From positions 1-18,700 of the forward strand of contig USAC01000038.1 in NCBI GenBank assembly GCA_900552475.1: DNA of 18,700 bases, given 5' to 3'. Made by a program: the position numbers and the translations under genes. This DNA comes from an uncultured Eubacteriales bacterium. GTDB taxonomy: Bacteria > Bacillota > Clostridia > Oscillospirales > Oscillospiraceae. Below the pieces are notes generated by a model. That model was not told the origin of the DNA, did no database searches, and worked only from the letters and a program-made list of their open reading frames with translations. Shown here in pieces: positions 7,375-14,959 of this stretch; the first letter of the stretch is position 1; each line of letters opens with the position of its first letter.

Positions 7375-7959
7375 ATGTCTAATGTGAAAAGTTGTCTGCT
7401 CGTCGGTGTCGGCGGTCAGGGTGCGATCCTGATCTCCAAGATCATGTCCAACGGCTTCATGAAGGCCGGTTATGACGTCAAGCAGAGCGAGGTCCACGGT
7501 ATGGCCCAGCGCGGCGGCAGCGTCTCCACGCAGGTCCGCTGGGGCGATAAGGTCTACGGCCCCGTGTTCGGCCGCGGCGAGGCCGACATCATGGTCGCCC
7601 TCGAGAAGATGGAAGCCGTGCGCTATGCCGAGTTCCTGAAGCCCGACGGCGTCGCCATCATCAATGACTACGCCATCAAGTCCACCACCATCGCCTCCGG
7701 CGCCGAGGAGTATCCCGAGGGCTGCATCGAGGCCATGCAGGCGAACTTCAACACCATCGCCATCCCCGCCAGCCAGATCGCTCTCGATCTCGGCAACCCC
7801 AAGTGCATGAACGTGGTGCTCTTCGGCGCCATGTGCGACAGCCTTGGCTGCCCCGACATCGACTGGGAGCAGGTCGTTGCTGAGACCGTCCCCGCAAAGG
7901 TCAAGGAGCTGAACCTCAAGGCTTTCCGCGCCGGCCGCGAGGCTGCCAAGGCCAAGTAA
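7375..7959 (+). CDS. iorB: Indolepyruvate ferredoxin oxidoreductase, beta subunit
   Basis: A 194-residue gamma-type subunit of the 2-oxoacid:ferredoxin oxidoreductase, essential partner of IorA. The nucleotide-like GVGGQGAI at 11-18 and SEVHGMAQRGGSVSTQVRWG at about 40-60 are diagnostic. It begins one base after the iorA stop with AAAGGAGGAG before the ATG, so the two subunits are translated together at matched levels. A strong terminator closes the operon 20 bases downstream. The complex acts in the cytoplasm on transaminated aromatic amino acids. Substrate preference among aryl pyruvates cannot be read from sequence. Confidence 0.96.
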   Translation: MSNVKSCLLVGVGGQGAILISKIMSNGFMKAGYDVKQSEVHGMAQRGGSVSTQVRWGDKVYGPVFGRGEADIMVALEKMEAVRYAEFLKPDGVAIINDYAIKSTTIASGAEEYPEGCIEAMQANFNTIAIPASQIALDLGNPKCMNVVLFGAMCDSLGCPDIDWEQVVAETVPAKVKELNLKAFRAGREAAKAK

Positions 7960-7976
7960 GGCGATTCACCGATTAT

Positions 7977-8014
7977 AAAAAGACACGCTGCCAACAGGCG
8001 GCGTGTCTTTTTTT
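7977..8014 (+). terminator. Intrinsic terminator of the buk-iorAB operon
   Basis: GACACGCTGCC (7982-7992) pairs with GGCGGCGTGTC (7997-8007) through one G-U wobble around an AACA loop, followed by seven T. The A run before it makes it work partly on the other strand too. Confidence 0.92.
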
Positions 8015-8072
8015 CGGTTTGGTGTGGGATGGGATTTTAATCGGCCTGTTCTGCCTCCCGCACGTTTTCTCT

Positions 8073-8101
8073 TTGCTTTTTCCGCCGCGCTATGCTACAA
8101 T
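8073..8101 (+). promoter_or_regulatory. Promoter of the DUF5662 gene
   Basis: TTGCTT (8073-8078) and TACAAT (8096-8101) are 17 bases apart, with TGC directly before the -10 giving an extended -10. It lies 35 bases upstream of the start codon. Confidence 0.6.
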
Positions 8102-8136
8102 ATCCCCAAACGCAGCTTACAACAAGGAGAATCCGC

Positions 8137-8682
8137 ATGAAGTTCCTCGCACATCTGCGCACGATCAACCGCCACCGGCGGCTTGTGCGCAAATACTGCT
8201 TCCGGCTCGGCCTGATCTGGCAGGGTCTGACGCACGACCTGAGCAAATACAGCCCCGCCGAGTTCTGGCGCAGTGTCCACTACTATCAGGGCTACCGCAG
8301 CCCGAACGATGCCGAGCGGCAGGCCACGGGCCTGAGCCTGTCGTGGCTGCACCACAAGGGCCGCAACCGCCATCACTTTGAATACTGGATCGACTACTGC
8401 ATCGCCCCGGACGGGCACGTCTTCATGGGCGGGTGCAAGATGCCGAAAAAATACGTCGCCGAGATGTTCTGCGACCGGATCGCCGCCTGCAGGGTCTATC
8501 AGGGCGAGAAGTACACCGACGCATCCGCCTATGACTACTACCAGCGCTCGAAGGGGCATGTTCTCATCCACCCGGAGACGAGCCGCCTGATCGACGAATG
8601 GCTCCTCCTGCTCAAGGAGCGCGGCGAGGACGAGGCCTTCCGCCTCATCCGGGAGGACCTGAAAAAGAGCAAAACGTATTAA
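8137..8682 (+). CDS. DUF5662 family protein
   Basis: A 181-residue soluble protein that I recognise as DUF5662, common in Clostridia and of unknown function. Conserved features are HRxLV near residue 13, THDLSKYSPAEFW at 32-44, YRSPNDAER at 53-61, LHHKGRNRHHFEYW at 71-84 and EMFCDRIAA at 109-117. The His-Asp pair at 33-34 with later histidines (72-73, 79-80) and Asp113 resembles a helical HD-type metal site; that is inference, and no enzymatic activity should be assumed. Homologues are sometimes mislabelled catalase, for which there is no support. AAGGAG precedes ATG 8137, and the gene stands alone. Confidence 0.85.
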   Translation: MKFLAHLRTINRHRRLVRKYCFRLGLIWQGLTHDLSKYSPAEFWRSVHYYQGYRSPNDAERQATGLSLSWLHHKGRNRHHFEYWIDYCIAPDGHVFMGGCKMPKKYVAEMFCDRIAACRVYQGEKYTDASAYDYYQRSKGHVLIHPETSRLIDEWLLLLKERGEDEAFRLIREDLKKSKTY

Positions 8683-8687
8683 AATAA

Positions 8688-8724
8688 CAGCGCCCTCCGC
8701 AGTCAATGACTGCGGAGGGCGCTG
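8688..8724. terminator. Long perfect hairpin between convergent genes
   Basis: CAGCGCCCTCCGCAGTC (8688-8704) and its perfect 17-base complement (8708-8724) enclose AAT. The minus-strand read continues into TTATTTTAATACG, so it serves upp best; on the plus strand the flank lacks a U tract. It separates the convergent DUF5662 and upp genes. Confidence 0.82.
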
Positions 8725-8756
8725 CGTCTGCCAGAAAAATCCGCGCTCTGCGGAGA

Positions 8757-9392
8757 TTACTTCGTGCCGAAGATGCGGTCGCCGGCGTCGCCGAGACCGG
8801 GGACGATGTAGCCGTTCTCGTTCAGGCACTTGTCCACCGCGCCGGCGTAGATCTCGACGTCGGGGTGCTTGTTCGTCAGATACTCGATGCCCTCGGGGGC
8901 GGCGACGAGCACCATGAGCTTGATGTTCTTGCAGCCGCGCTTCTTCATCTCGGCGATGGCCGCGTCGGCGGAGCCGCCGGTGGCGAGCATCGGGTCGACG
9001 ATGATGATGTCACGGTCGGCGATGTCCTTGGGCATCTTGCAGAAGTAGACGTGCGGCTCGAGCGTGTCCTCGTCGCGGAACATGCCGATGTGGCCCACGC
9101 GGGCGGAGGGCACCATGCGCAGCACACCGTCCACCAGACCGAGACCGGCGCGCAGGATGGGAACGACGGCGAACTTCTTGCCGGCCAGCACGGGAACCTC
9201 GGCCTTGCAGATGGGGGTCTCCACCGTGGTGGTGGTCAGGGGCAGATCACGGGTGGCCTCATAGGTGATGAGCATACCGATTTCGCTCACCAGCTCGCGG
9301 AAATCCTTGACGCTGGTGTTCTTGTCGCGCATGATGGACAGCTTGTGTGCAACCAGGGGGTGATCCATGACGTGTACTTTTTCGCTAAACAT
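8757..9392 (-). CDS. upp: Uracil phosphoribosyltransferase
   Basis: A 211-residue pyrimidine salvage enzyme making UMP from uracil and PRPP. VPILRAGLG at 77-85, the PRPP loop VDPMLATGGSADAA at 132-145 and the uracil-binding C-terminus GYIVPGLGDAGDRIFGTK are intact, and length matches the family. ATG 9392 is preceded by AGGAGAAG; the frame runs further upstream but over the adjacent tsaB gene. It begins 44 bases after the tsaB stop with no terminator in between, so it is probably cotranscribed with tsaE-tsaB. No Ura-specific attenuator is visible. Confidence 0.96.
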   Translation of the reverse strand: MFSEKVHVMDHPLVAHKLSIMRDKNTSVKDFRELVSEIGMLITYEATRDLPLTTTTVETPICKAEVPVLAGKKFAVVPILRAGLGLVDGVLRMVPSARVGHIGMFRDEDTLEPHVYFCKMPKDIADRDIIIVDPMLATGGSADAAIAEMKKRGCKNIKLMVLVAAPEGIEYLTNKHPDVEIYAGAVDKCLNENGYIVPGLGDAGDRIFGTK

Positions 9393-9436
9393 CGTTCTTC
9401 TCCTCATATGATAAAATTTTGAATGGGTTAACAAAC

Positions 9437-10156
9437 TCAGTCGACGGTGATCTTCAGACCCTTCGCGAGTCGCTCTCGCTCCGCCTGCGACAGGCGCAGA
9501 TAGACCGGCACGAGGTCGCGCGCGCTCGTCGTCTCGCCGCGGCGCACCATCTCCTCGGCGCAGAGCGCCACGCCGACGGCATTCTGCATCCGTAGCGCCG
9601 CCGGGGCGAGCGTACAGGAAACGCCCCGTTCCAATAGACCAGTATAACACAGCTGCGCCCCGTCGCCAACCACTATTTTGCCAGTTTCTGCGGAAATATC
9701 CGCCAGCTCTTTGGCAAGCTCCTCTATGCCGATCGCCCGGTCGGGCGTGAGCCGCTCGAGCGCGCCGCCGCGGGCGCGGAAGAGCGCGTTATAGACCTGA
9801 TTGCGCCGCGCGTCCATCGCGCAGACGATGAGCGCGTCCATATGTGCGAGGTTCCGGGCCATCGCCTCGAGCGTCGAGACGCCGCAGCAGGGCTTCTCCG
9901 CCGCCCATGCGAGCCCCTTCAGCGCTGAGACGCCGATACGCAGCCCCGTGAAGCTGCCCGGCCCCGCCGCCACGGCCAGCGCGTCCATGTCCTGCAGCTC
10001 CAGACCACTGCTTGTGAGCATCGCATCCAGCAGCGGCATGAGCGTACGGCTGTGGGTCAGTCCCGTATTCTGATAGCTCGAGGCCAGCGGCACGCCGTCC
10101 TCCGTCACGGCCACGGAGACGCTTTTCGCCGACGTCTCCAGCGCTAAAATCTTCAA
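9437..10156 (-). CDS. tsaB: tRNA threonylcarbamoyladenosine protein TsaB
   Basis: A 239-residue ASKHA-fold scaffold that supports TsaD in forming t6A at position 37 of ANN-decoding tRNAs. The N-terminal LALETSAKSVSVAV (residues 4-17) and AAGPGSFTGLRIGVSALKGLAW are the family hallmarks. The start codon is TTG, overlapping the tsaE stop in TTGA, with AGGAGGGGA upstream; translation is therefore coupled. The catalytic TsaD and RimI, which often follow in Firmicutes, are not here; upp follows instead. Confidence 0.95.
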   Translation of the reverse strand: MKILALETSAKSVSVAVTEDGVPLASSYQNTGLTHSRTLMPLLDAMLTSSGLELQDMDALAVAAGPGSFTGLRIGVSALKGLAWAAEKPCCGVSTLEAMARNLAHMDALIVCAMDARRNQVYNALFRARGGALERLTPDRAIGIEELAKELADISAETGKIVVGDGAQLCYTGLLERGVSCTLAPAALRMQNAVGVALCAEEMVRRGETTSARDLVPVYLRLSQAERERLAKGLKITVD

Positions 10157-10581
10157 ATCGGCTCCCCTCCTGTGATGGTGATGCGGCGGCAGTCATCGCC
10201 GCCCGGCGCGCGCTCGATCGCGACGCGCACGGCGTCCGGCGGGATGGCGTCCGCGACGTTCTCGCTCCACTCGACGGCGCACACGCCGCCGCGCTCGAGA
10301 TAGTCGTCCCAGCCGATGTCAAAGAGCTCGTCGGCGCTGTCGAGACGGTACATATCGAAGTGAAACAGCGGGATGCGGCCCTCATACTCGTTCACGACCG
10401 TGAACGTCGGGCTCGTCACCCGGCCGCGGCAGCCAAGCCCGCGCGCAAGGCCGCGCGTGAAGGCCGTTTTTCCCATGCCGAGCCCGCCCTCGTAGGCGAT
10501 GACCGCGCCGGGACGCAGCTGCTTTCCCAGCCGCTCGCCGAGCGCCTCCGTCTCGGCGGGGCTGTGACAGAGATATTCCAT
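10153..10581 (-). CDS. tsaE: tRNA threonylcarbamoyladenosine ATPase TsaE
   Basis: A 142-residue P-loop ATPase that resets the TsaBD complex in t6A synthesis. The Walker A motif is GGLGMGKTAF near residues 31-40, followed by VTSPTFTVVNEY, FHFDMYRLD and VEWSENV, all in the family order. Length is typical. The Shine-Dalgarno sequence before ATG 10581 is weak (GGGGG about 9 bases upstream). It is the first gene of the tsaE-tsaB-upp transcript and is divergent from the SEDS gene. Confidence 0.94.
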   Translation of the reverse strand: MEYLCHSPAETEALGERLGKQLRPGAVIAYEGGLGMGKTAFTRGLARGLGCRGRVTSPTFTVVNEYEGRIPLFHFDMYRLDSADELFDIGWDDYLERGGVCAVEWSENVADAIPPDAVRVAIERAPGGDDCRRITITGGEPI

Positions 10582-10630
10582 AGACGAACCCCCATTCCCT
10601 CAAAATGTCCGCTTTCGCTCAAATCAATGC

Positions 10631-10639
10631 ATTATAGCA
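10631..10639 (-). promoter_or_regulatory. Extended -10 promoter of tsaE-tsaB-upp
   Basis: TGCTATAAT on the minus strand is a perfect extended -10 about 50 bases before the tsaE ATG. Upstream is a T-rich stretch without a clear -35. The same 13-base word surrounds the dinB -10. Confidence 0.6.
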
Positions 10640-10673
10640 CAGAAAAAAACAAAAGAAAAGGGAGAAAGCCCCG

Positions 10674-10707
10674 TTTACAGAAAAAACTTCTTGTGGTAAA
10701 CTATAAT
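10674..10707 (+). promoter_or_regulatory. Promoter region of the SEDS gene
   Basis: TATAAT at 10702-10707 is perfect but lacks a properly spaced -35. Alternatively TTTACA (10674-10679) with TAAACT (10697-10702) has a 17-base spacer. The start lies about 30-40 bases before the ATG at 10745 in either case. Confidence 0.5.
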
Positions 10708-10744
10708 AACTTATGAAAACCACCCGAATCTCAAAGGAGAGCCT

Positions 10745-11896
10745 ATGTTCCGACGCGCGAAAAACTTTCTGGCGGATGTGCTGCAGCAGGCGGACATGAT
10801 CCTGCTGGCGCTGTGCTGCGCGGCGACGCTGTTCGGCATCACCATGGTCTACAGCGCCACCCGCTATATGCAGACGAACCGCCTTGTGATTATTCAGGGC
10901 TGCGCCCTTGTGCTGGGCGTGGTGCTGTATCTGCTTGTCTCCATGGTCGACCTGTCCGAGGTCGTGAAAAAGTGGAAGTGGCTGACGATGTTCAACTTCG
11001 GCTTCATCCTCCTGCTGCTGACGCCCTTCGGCCGCTCGGACGGCACGGGCAACCGCGCATGGCTGAAGTTCCCGGGCTTCCCGGTCAGCATCCAGCCCGC
11101 GGAGCTGGTGAAGCTGACGTTCATCCTCGTGCTGGCGTATCAGCTCGTCTGGCTCAAGGAGCACCGCGACCTCAAGAGCGTCCCGTCGGTCGCGATGCTG
11201 GGCGTCCATCTGCTGGCGCTCGTCGGCATCTATTATAAGGTCTCCGCCGATATGGGCAGCGCCCTCGTCTATATCTTCATCTTTGCCTGCGTCGCCTTTG
11301 CCGCGGGCGTGGCCATCCGCTGGTTTGTGATGGGTTTGCTCGGCGGTGGAATCGCGTTTTTTCTGCTGTGGGAATACGACAAGGTCAGCAGCTATATGAA
11401 AGAGCGCTTCTACGTCGTCTTTCACCACGACTATGACCCGCAGGGCGTCGGCTGGCAGCAGACGCGCGGCCTGATGGCCCTCGGCGGCGGAAAGCTGACG
11501 GGCGAGGGGTATCTCCACGGCACCCAGACGCAGAGCAGCAACGCGTGGAGCCTTCCGGCGCGGCACACGGACTTCATCTTCTGCACCATCGGCGAGGAGC
11601 TGGGTATGATCGGGTGCCTGCTGGCGCTGGCGCTGCTGACGGCGATCATCGTCCGCTGCGTCCTTGTGGCGCGCCGCGCGAAGAGCCCGCTCGAGTCGTA
11701 CATCTGCGTCGGCATCGCGGCGATGCTCATCTTCCAGACGGTCATCAACGTCGGCATGTGTCTGTTTCTCGTGCCGGTCATCGGCCTGACGCTCCCGTTC
11801 TTCAGCTATGGCGGCTCGTCCATCGTGACGCTGTTTCTCGCGATGGGCATGGTCTCCGGCATCCACAAACGAACCGCCCCGGAGTGGCTGCGGTAG
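10745..11896 (+). CDS. SEDS-family peptidoglycan glycosyltransferase (RodA/FtsW)
   Basis: A 383-residue polytopic membrane protein with about ten hydrophobic segments, the lipid II polymerase family of elongation and division. Conserved parts are GNRAWLKFPGFPVSIQPAELVKL at about 99-121, GVGWQQTRGLMALGGGKLTGEGYLHGTQ at about 236-263, the catalytic Asp276 in ARHTDFIFCTIGEELG and GLTLPFFSYGGSS near 346-358. LPFFSYGGSS leans to RodA, but FtsW and SpoVE share most motifs, so I leave the symbol open. AAAGGAGA precedes the ATG. A monocistronic location away from penicillin-binding protein genes gives no help with the specific role. Confidence 0.9.
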   Translation: MFRRAKNFLADVLQQADMILLALCCAATLFGITMVYSATRYMQTNRLVIIQGCALVLGVVLYLLVSMVDLSEVVKKWKWLTMFNFGFILLLLTPFGRSDGTGNRAWLKFPGFPVSIQPAELVKLTFILVLAYQLVWLKEHRDLKSVPSVAMLGVHLLALVGIYYKVSADMGSALVYIFIFACVAFAAGVAIRWFVMGLLGGGIAFFLLWEYDKVSSYMKERFYVVFHHDYDPQGVGWQQTRGLMALGGGKLTGEGYLHGTQTQSSNAWSLPARHTDFIFCTIGEELGMIGCLLALALLTAIIVRCVLVARRAKSPLESYICVGIAAMLIFQTVINVGMCLFLVPVIGLTLPFFSYGGSSIVTLFLAMGMVSGIHKRTAPEWLR

Positions 11897-11907
11897 AGAA
11901 AACATCC

Positions 11908-11951
11908 GGCCCGCTGCCCGCCGCCCACGTGGCGGAGGGCGGCGGGCCTTT
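11908..11951 (+). terminator. GC-rich hairpin, weak terminator
   Basis: GGCCCGC pairs with GCGGGCC, continued inward by GCCC/GGGC and CCGCC/GGCGG with one mismatch and one wobble, around CACGT. Only TTT follows, so termination is probably partial and the downstream aldo-keto reductase could receive read-through. No clear promoter is seen between the hairpin and that gene. Confidence 0.5.
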
Positions 11952-11980
11952 GACACAAAAAGTATAAGGAGGAAACTTCC

Positions 11981-13018
11981 ATGCATCAGATCACACTCGG
12001 CAAAACCGGCCTTGTCATCGAGAAAAACGGCTTCGGCTGCCTGCCCATCCAGCGCATCAGCGAGGCGGAAGCCGTGCGCCTGCTGCACAAGGCGTACGAC
12101 GGCGGCATCAACTTCTTCGACACGGCCCGCGCCTATTCCGACAGCGAGCAGAAGGTCGGCGCGGCGTTCTCGTCGATGCGGGAGCGCATCGTCCTCGCGA
12201 CAAAGACCGGCGCGCAGACGGCGGAGGGCTTCTGGAAGGATCTGGAAACCAGTCTCCGCACGCTGAAAACGGACTACATCGACATCTATCAGTTCCACAA
12301 CCCCGCCTTCTGTCCGAAGCCGGGCGGTGCGGACGGCCTGTACGACGCGGCGCTCGAGGCAAAGAAGCAGGGCAAAATCCGTCACATCTCCATCACGAAC
12401 CACCGTCTCGCCGTGGCGCACGAGGCCATCGACTCCGGCCTGTATGAGACGCTGCAGTTCCCGTTCAGCTACCTCGCCGGGGAGCAGGAGCTGGAGCTTG
12501 TGCGCAAGTGCCGCGCACAGAACATGGGCTTCATCGCCATGAAGGGCATGGCGGGCGGACTGATCCGCGACGGCTTCGCGGCCGCGGCGTGGATGGAGAC
12601 GCAGGAGGGCGTCGTGCCGATCTGGGGCGTGCAGCGCGAGAGTGAGCTCGACGAGTTCCTGCAGTGCATCCGCGAGGGCGCCGCGCTGACCGACGAGCGC
12701 CGCGCCACGATCGAGCGCGACCGCCGGGAGCTCAGCGGCGAGTTCTGCCGCGGCTGTGGCTACTGCATGCCGTGTCCCGCGGGCATCGAGATCAACCAGT
12801 GCGCCCGCATGTCGCTCATGCTGCGCCGGGCCCCCGCCGCCGCGTGGCTCACGGACGCGTGGCAGGAGAAGATGCACAAAATCGAGCAGTGCCGCCGCTG
12901 CGGCCACTGTGTTTCGAAGTGTCCCTACGGCCTCAACACCCCCGAGCTCCTGCAGGCAAACTACAGGGACTACTGGCAGGTTCTCGACGCCTCCCGGAAG
13001 GAAAAATCAGCGGAATAA
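11981..13018 (+). CDS. Aldo-keto reductase with two C-terminal Fe-S motifs
   Basis: A 345-residue fusion of a TIM-barrel aldo-keto reductase and a ferredoxin-like tail. The catalytic tetrad is present: Asp47, Tyr52 (FFDTARAYS), Lys75 (ATKTG) and His106 (YQFHNP). The tail has CxxCxxCxxCP at Cys256-265 and CxxCxxCxxxCP at Cys304-314, each able to bind a 4Fe-4S cluster. Such proteins are frequent in anaerobes and may couple carbonyl reduction to ferredoxin, but substrates are mostly unknown. AAGGAGG sits 8 bases before the ATG. It stands between the SEDS gene and a strong terminator. Confidence 0.93.
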   Translation: MHQITLGKTGLVIEKNGFGCLPIQRISEAEAVRLLHKAYDGGINFFDTARAYSDSEQKVGAAFSSMRERIVLATKTGAQTAEGFWKDLETSLRTLKTDYIDIYQFHNPAFCPKPGGADGLYDAALEAKKQGKIRHISITNHRLAVAHEAIDSGLYETLQFPFSYLAGEQELELVRKCRAQNMGFIAMKGMAGGLIRDGFAAAAWMETQEGVVPIWGVQRESELDEFLQCIREGAALTDERRATIERDRRELSGEFCRGCGYCMPCPAGIEINQCARMSLMLRRAPAAAWLTDAWQEKMHKIEQCRRCGHCVSKCPYGLNTPELLQANYRDYWQVLDASRKEKSAE

Positions 13019-13031
13019 GTTCTGACAAGAT

Positions 13032-13076
13032 GAAAAGCGATTCGCCTGCCACTGAACGGGAGGCGAATCGCTTTTC
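13032..13076. terminator. Bidirectional terminator between convergent operons
   Basis: A perfect 16-bp stem (GAAAAGCGATTCGCCT and its complement at 13061-13076) closes a 13-base loop. A/T-rich outer ends let it end both the aldo-keto reductase and the opposite lipoylation operon, whose last stop is 52 bases away. Confidence 0.9.
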
Positions 13077-13128
13077 GGCACTTCATCCTTCAATTTATAA
13101 GGGGATAGCTCCCCATGCGGCAGCGCGA

Positions 13129-14109
13129 TCAATCCACTGCCGCCGCAGCCATTTCTTCCGCAGAAATGCGGTACACCGCGCCGTCGATGCCGTGGCTGCG
13201 GAGGGCTGCCAGCACCGCGCCCCGCTCATAGGGACAGCCAATCAGCGCATCGCAGATGGTCGAAGCATCCAGCGTGGAGAAGAAGTCGCCGTATACGGCG
13301 GCTTCGCGGATGATCCCCTTCTGCACATCCAGCTTGAACTGGATCTTCCCGCCCGCAAAGCGGCCGATCCTGTCGATGGTAAATTTCGGGTTTCTTCCGA
13401 AAATCCGCTCCCAGCTCCGGAACTGCTCCCCGGCGATCTCCCGGATGCGGGCGTCGTCCTCCGGCGTGACGGTGTATGCAGCGGTGCTGCCGTTCATAAT
13501 GTGCCGCACCATGGTCTCCTTGAACGTCTCCGCGTCCATGGGGCTGGGAAGATGCTCAGAGATGTTGGTCACGCGATCCCGGACGGACTTGATGCTCTTG
13601 GAGGTGATCTTGTAGCTGTCCACCGTGGTGGACGCTACCATCTGCTCAATGTCCGTGTCGAACAACAATGAGCCGTGGTGTACAATGCAGTCCCCCAGCC
13701 GGTACTGGGCGTTGCCGGAGAACTTCTTGCCGTCGATGGTCAGGTCGTTGCGCCCGTTGAAGGAAGCGCTCACCCCCATCTCCCTCAGCGCGTCGATCAC
13801 CGGGGCGATGTACTGGCCAAATTCGATCTCCCCGGCCTCCTTGTGCTGGATGAAGGTGAACTGCCAGCCGCCCATGTCCGTATAGATGGTGCCGCCGCCG
13901 CTCATGCGGCGCACCAGATGGATGCCGTGCTCGTCAGCATAGGGCTTGTTGATCTCCTCCAGCACGTTCTGGTACTTGCCCACCATCAGCGTGGGCGTGG
14001 TGCGCCAGAAAAGGAACACCGTCTCCGGCAGACGCTTTTCCAGCGTAAAATAGTATTCCAACCCGAAGTTGTAATACACATCCGCGGAGCCGGTCTCAAT
14101 ATAGATCAT
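13129..14109 (-). CDS. lplA: Lipoate-protein ligase A (first copy, downstream)
   Basis: A 326-residue two-domain ligase that activates lipoate (or octanoate) with ATP and attaches it to the lysine of a lipoyl domain. RRMSGGGT at 67-74, GRNDLTIDGKKFSGNAQY at 119-136 with the lipoate-contacting Lys129, and HHGSLLFDTD at 144-153 are typical. A full C-terminal accessory domain follows (about 250-326), supporting true LplA chemistry. The Cys that defines LipM and LipL transferases is absent. DMGGWQFTFI replaces the usual DLGNLNFSF. ATG 14109 lies 14 bases inside the end of lipA, so the two are translationally coupled, and the start aligns exactly with the other copy. Confidence 0.93.
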   Translation of the reverse strand: MIYIETGSADVYYNFGLEYYFTLEKRLPETVFLFWRTTPTLMVGKYQNVLEEINKPYADEHGIHLVRRMSGGGTIYTDMGGWQFTFIQHKEAGEIEFGQYIAPVIDALREMGVSASFNGRNDLTIDGKKFSGNAQYRLGDCIVHHGSLLFDTDIEQMVASTTVDSYKITSKSIKSVRDRVTNISEHLPSPMDAETFKETMVRHIMNGSTAAYTVTPEDDARIREIAGEQFRSWERIFGRNPKFTIDRIGRFAGGKIQFKLDVQKGIIREAAVYGDFFSTLDASTICDALIGCPYERGAVLAALRSHGIDGAVYRISAEEMAAAAVD

Positions 14110-14956
14110 GCACGTCCTCCAGTGCCTCCCACGCCTTGTAGGAGCTGCGGGCCAGCGGCGCGGACGCCACATGGCGGAAGCCCTTGGACAGCGCCAGCTC
14201 CTTCCAGCGGGCGAAGTCCTCCGGCGTGGCATACCGCGCCAGCGGATAGTGCTGGGGCGAGGGCTGGAGATACTGCCCGATGGTGAGGATGTCGCAGCCT
14301 GTCTCCAGAATGTCGTCCATGAGACGGCTGATCTGCTCCTCCGTTTCTCCCAGCCCCACCATGAAGCCGGTCTTGGTCAGCAGCGTGGGGTCCTGCTCCT
14401 TGCAGTAGCGCAGCACGCCCAGAGACCGCTCGTACCGCGCCTGCGGCCGCACGGCGCCTTGCAGCTCCCGCACCGTCTCCACGTTGTGGTTCAGCACCTC
14501 CGGGTGGGCGGCAATCACCGTATCCAGCGCGGCGTGGTCGCCCTTCATGTCGGAGATCAGCGTCTCCACGGTGGTGCCGGGGCAGACCTCCCGAATGGCG
14601 CGGACGCACTTGGCGAACTGCTCCGCGCCGCCGTCCGGCAGATCGTCACGGGTGGAGCAGGTCAGCACCACATGGCGCAGATTCAGCTTTTTGGCGGCCC
14701 TCGCCACGTTCATGGGCTCCTCCGGGTCGGGCGGCAGTGGGTGTCCGGTGGTGACGTTGCAGAACCGGCAGTTCCGGGTGCAGATGCTGCCGAGGATCAT
14801 AAAGGTGGAGGTGTGCTTTTGGTAGCACTCGCCCAGATTGGGGCAGTTGGCCTCCTTGCAGACGGTGTTCAGCTTCAGATCCCGCATCAGTGCCGCCACC
14901 TCGTTGACGGCGTCCTGGTTATAGCGAACCTTCAGCCATTCCGGTTTCTTTTCCAT
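14096..14956 (-). CDS. lipA: Lipoyl synthase
   Basis: A 286-residue radical SAM enzyme that inserts two sulfurs into protein-bound octanoate. The auxiliary cluster motif CKEANCPNLGEC gives Cys33, Cys38 and Cys44; the radical SAM motif CTRNCRFC gives Cys59, Cys63 and Cys66; the C-terminal RSSY (about 270-273) supplies the serine ligand. TCSTRDDLPDGGA and LNHNVETV are also conserved. Nothing essential is missing. It starts 3 bases after the stop of the mini lipoyl-domain gene, with GGAG within that gene's end, and overlaps the next lplA. The presence of LipA means the operon can make lipoyl groups from octanoyl groups, not only salvage them. Confidence 0.97.
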   Translation of the reverse strand: MEKKPEWLKVRYNQDAVNEVAALMRDLKLNTVCKEANCPNLGECYQKHTSTFMILGSICTRNCRFCNVTTGHPLPPDPEEPMNVARAAKKLNLRHVVLTCSTRDDLPDGGAEQFAKCVRAIREVCPGTTVETLISDMKGDHAALDTVIAAHPEVLNHNVETVRELQGAVRPQARYERSLGVLRYCKEQDPTLLTKTGFMVGLGETEEQISRLMDDILETGCDILTIGQYLQPSPQHYPLARYATPEDFARWKELALSKGFRHVASAPLARSSYKAWEALEDVHDLY

Positions 14957-14959
14957 ATC

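Noticed and set aside
5415..7376. 653-codon open frame on the minus strand opposite iorA
   Set aside because: It mirrors a GC-rich, strongly biased coding gene; composition (Gly, Ala, Asp, Leu, His runs) is that of an antisense shadow, and iorA motifs are unambiguous.
8688..8724. Repeat unit of a CRISPR or mobile element
   Set aside because: It is a single perfect hairpin between convergent genes with a U-rich flank on one side, as expected for a terminator.
10619..12907. 762-codon open frame on the minus strand
   Set aside because: It spans antisense to both the SEDS and aldo-keto reductase genes and the gap between them, with Arg/Gln/Asp-rich composition and no domain.
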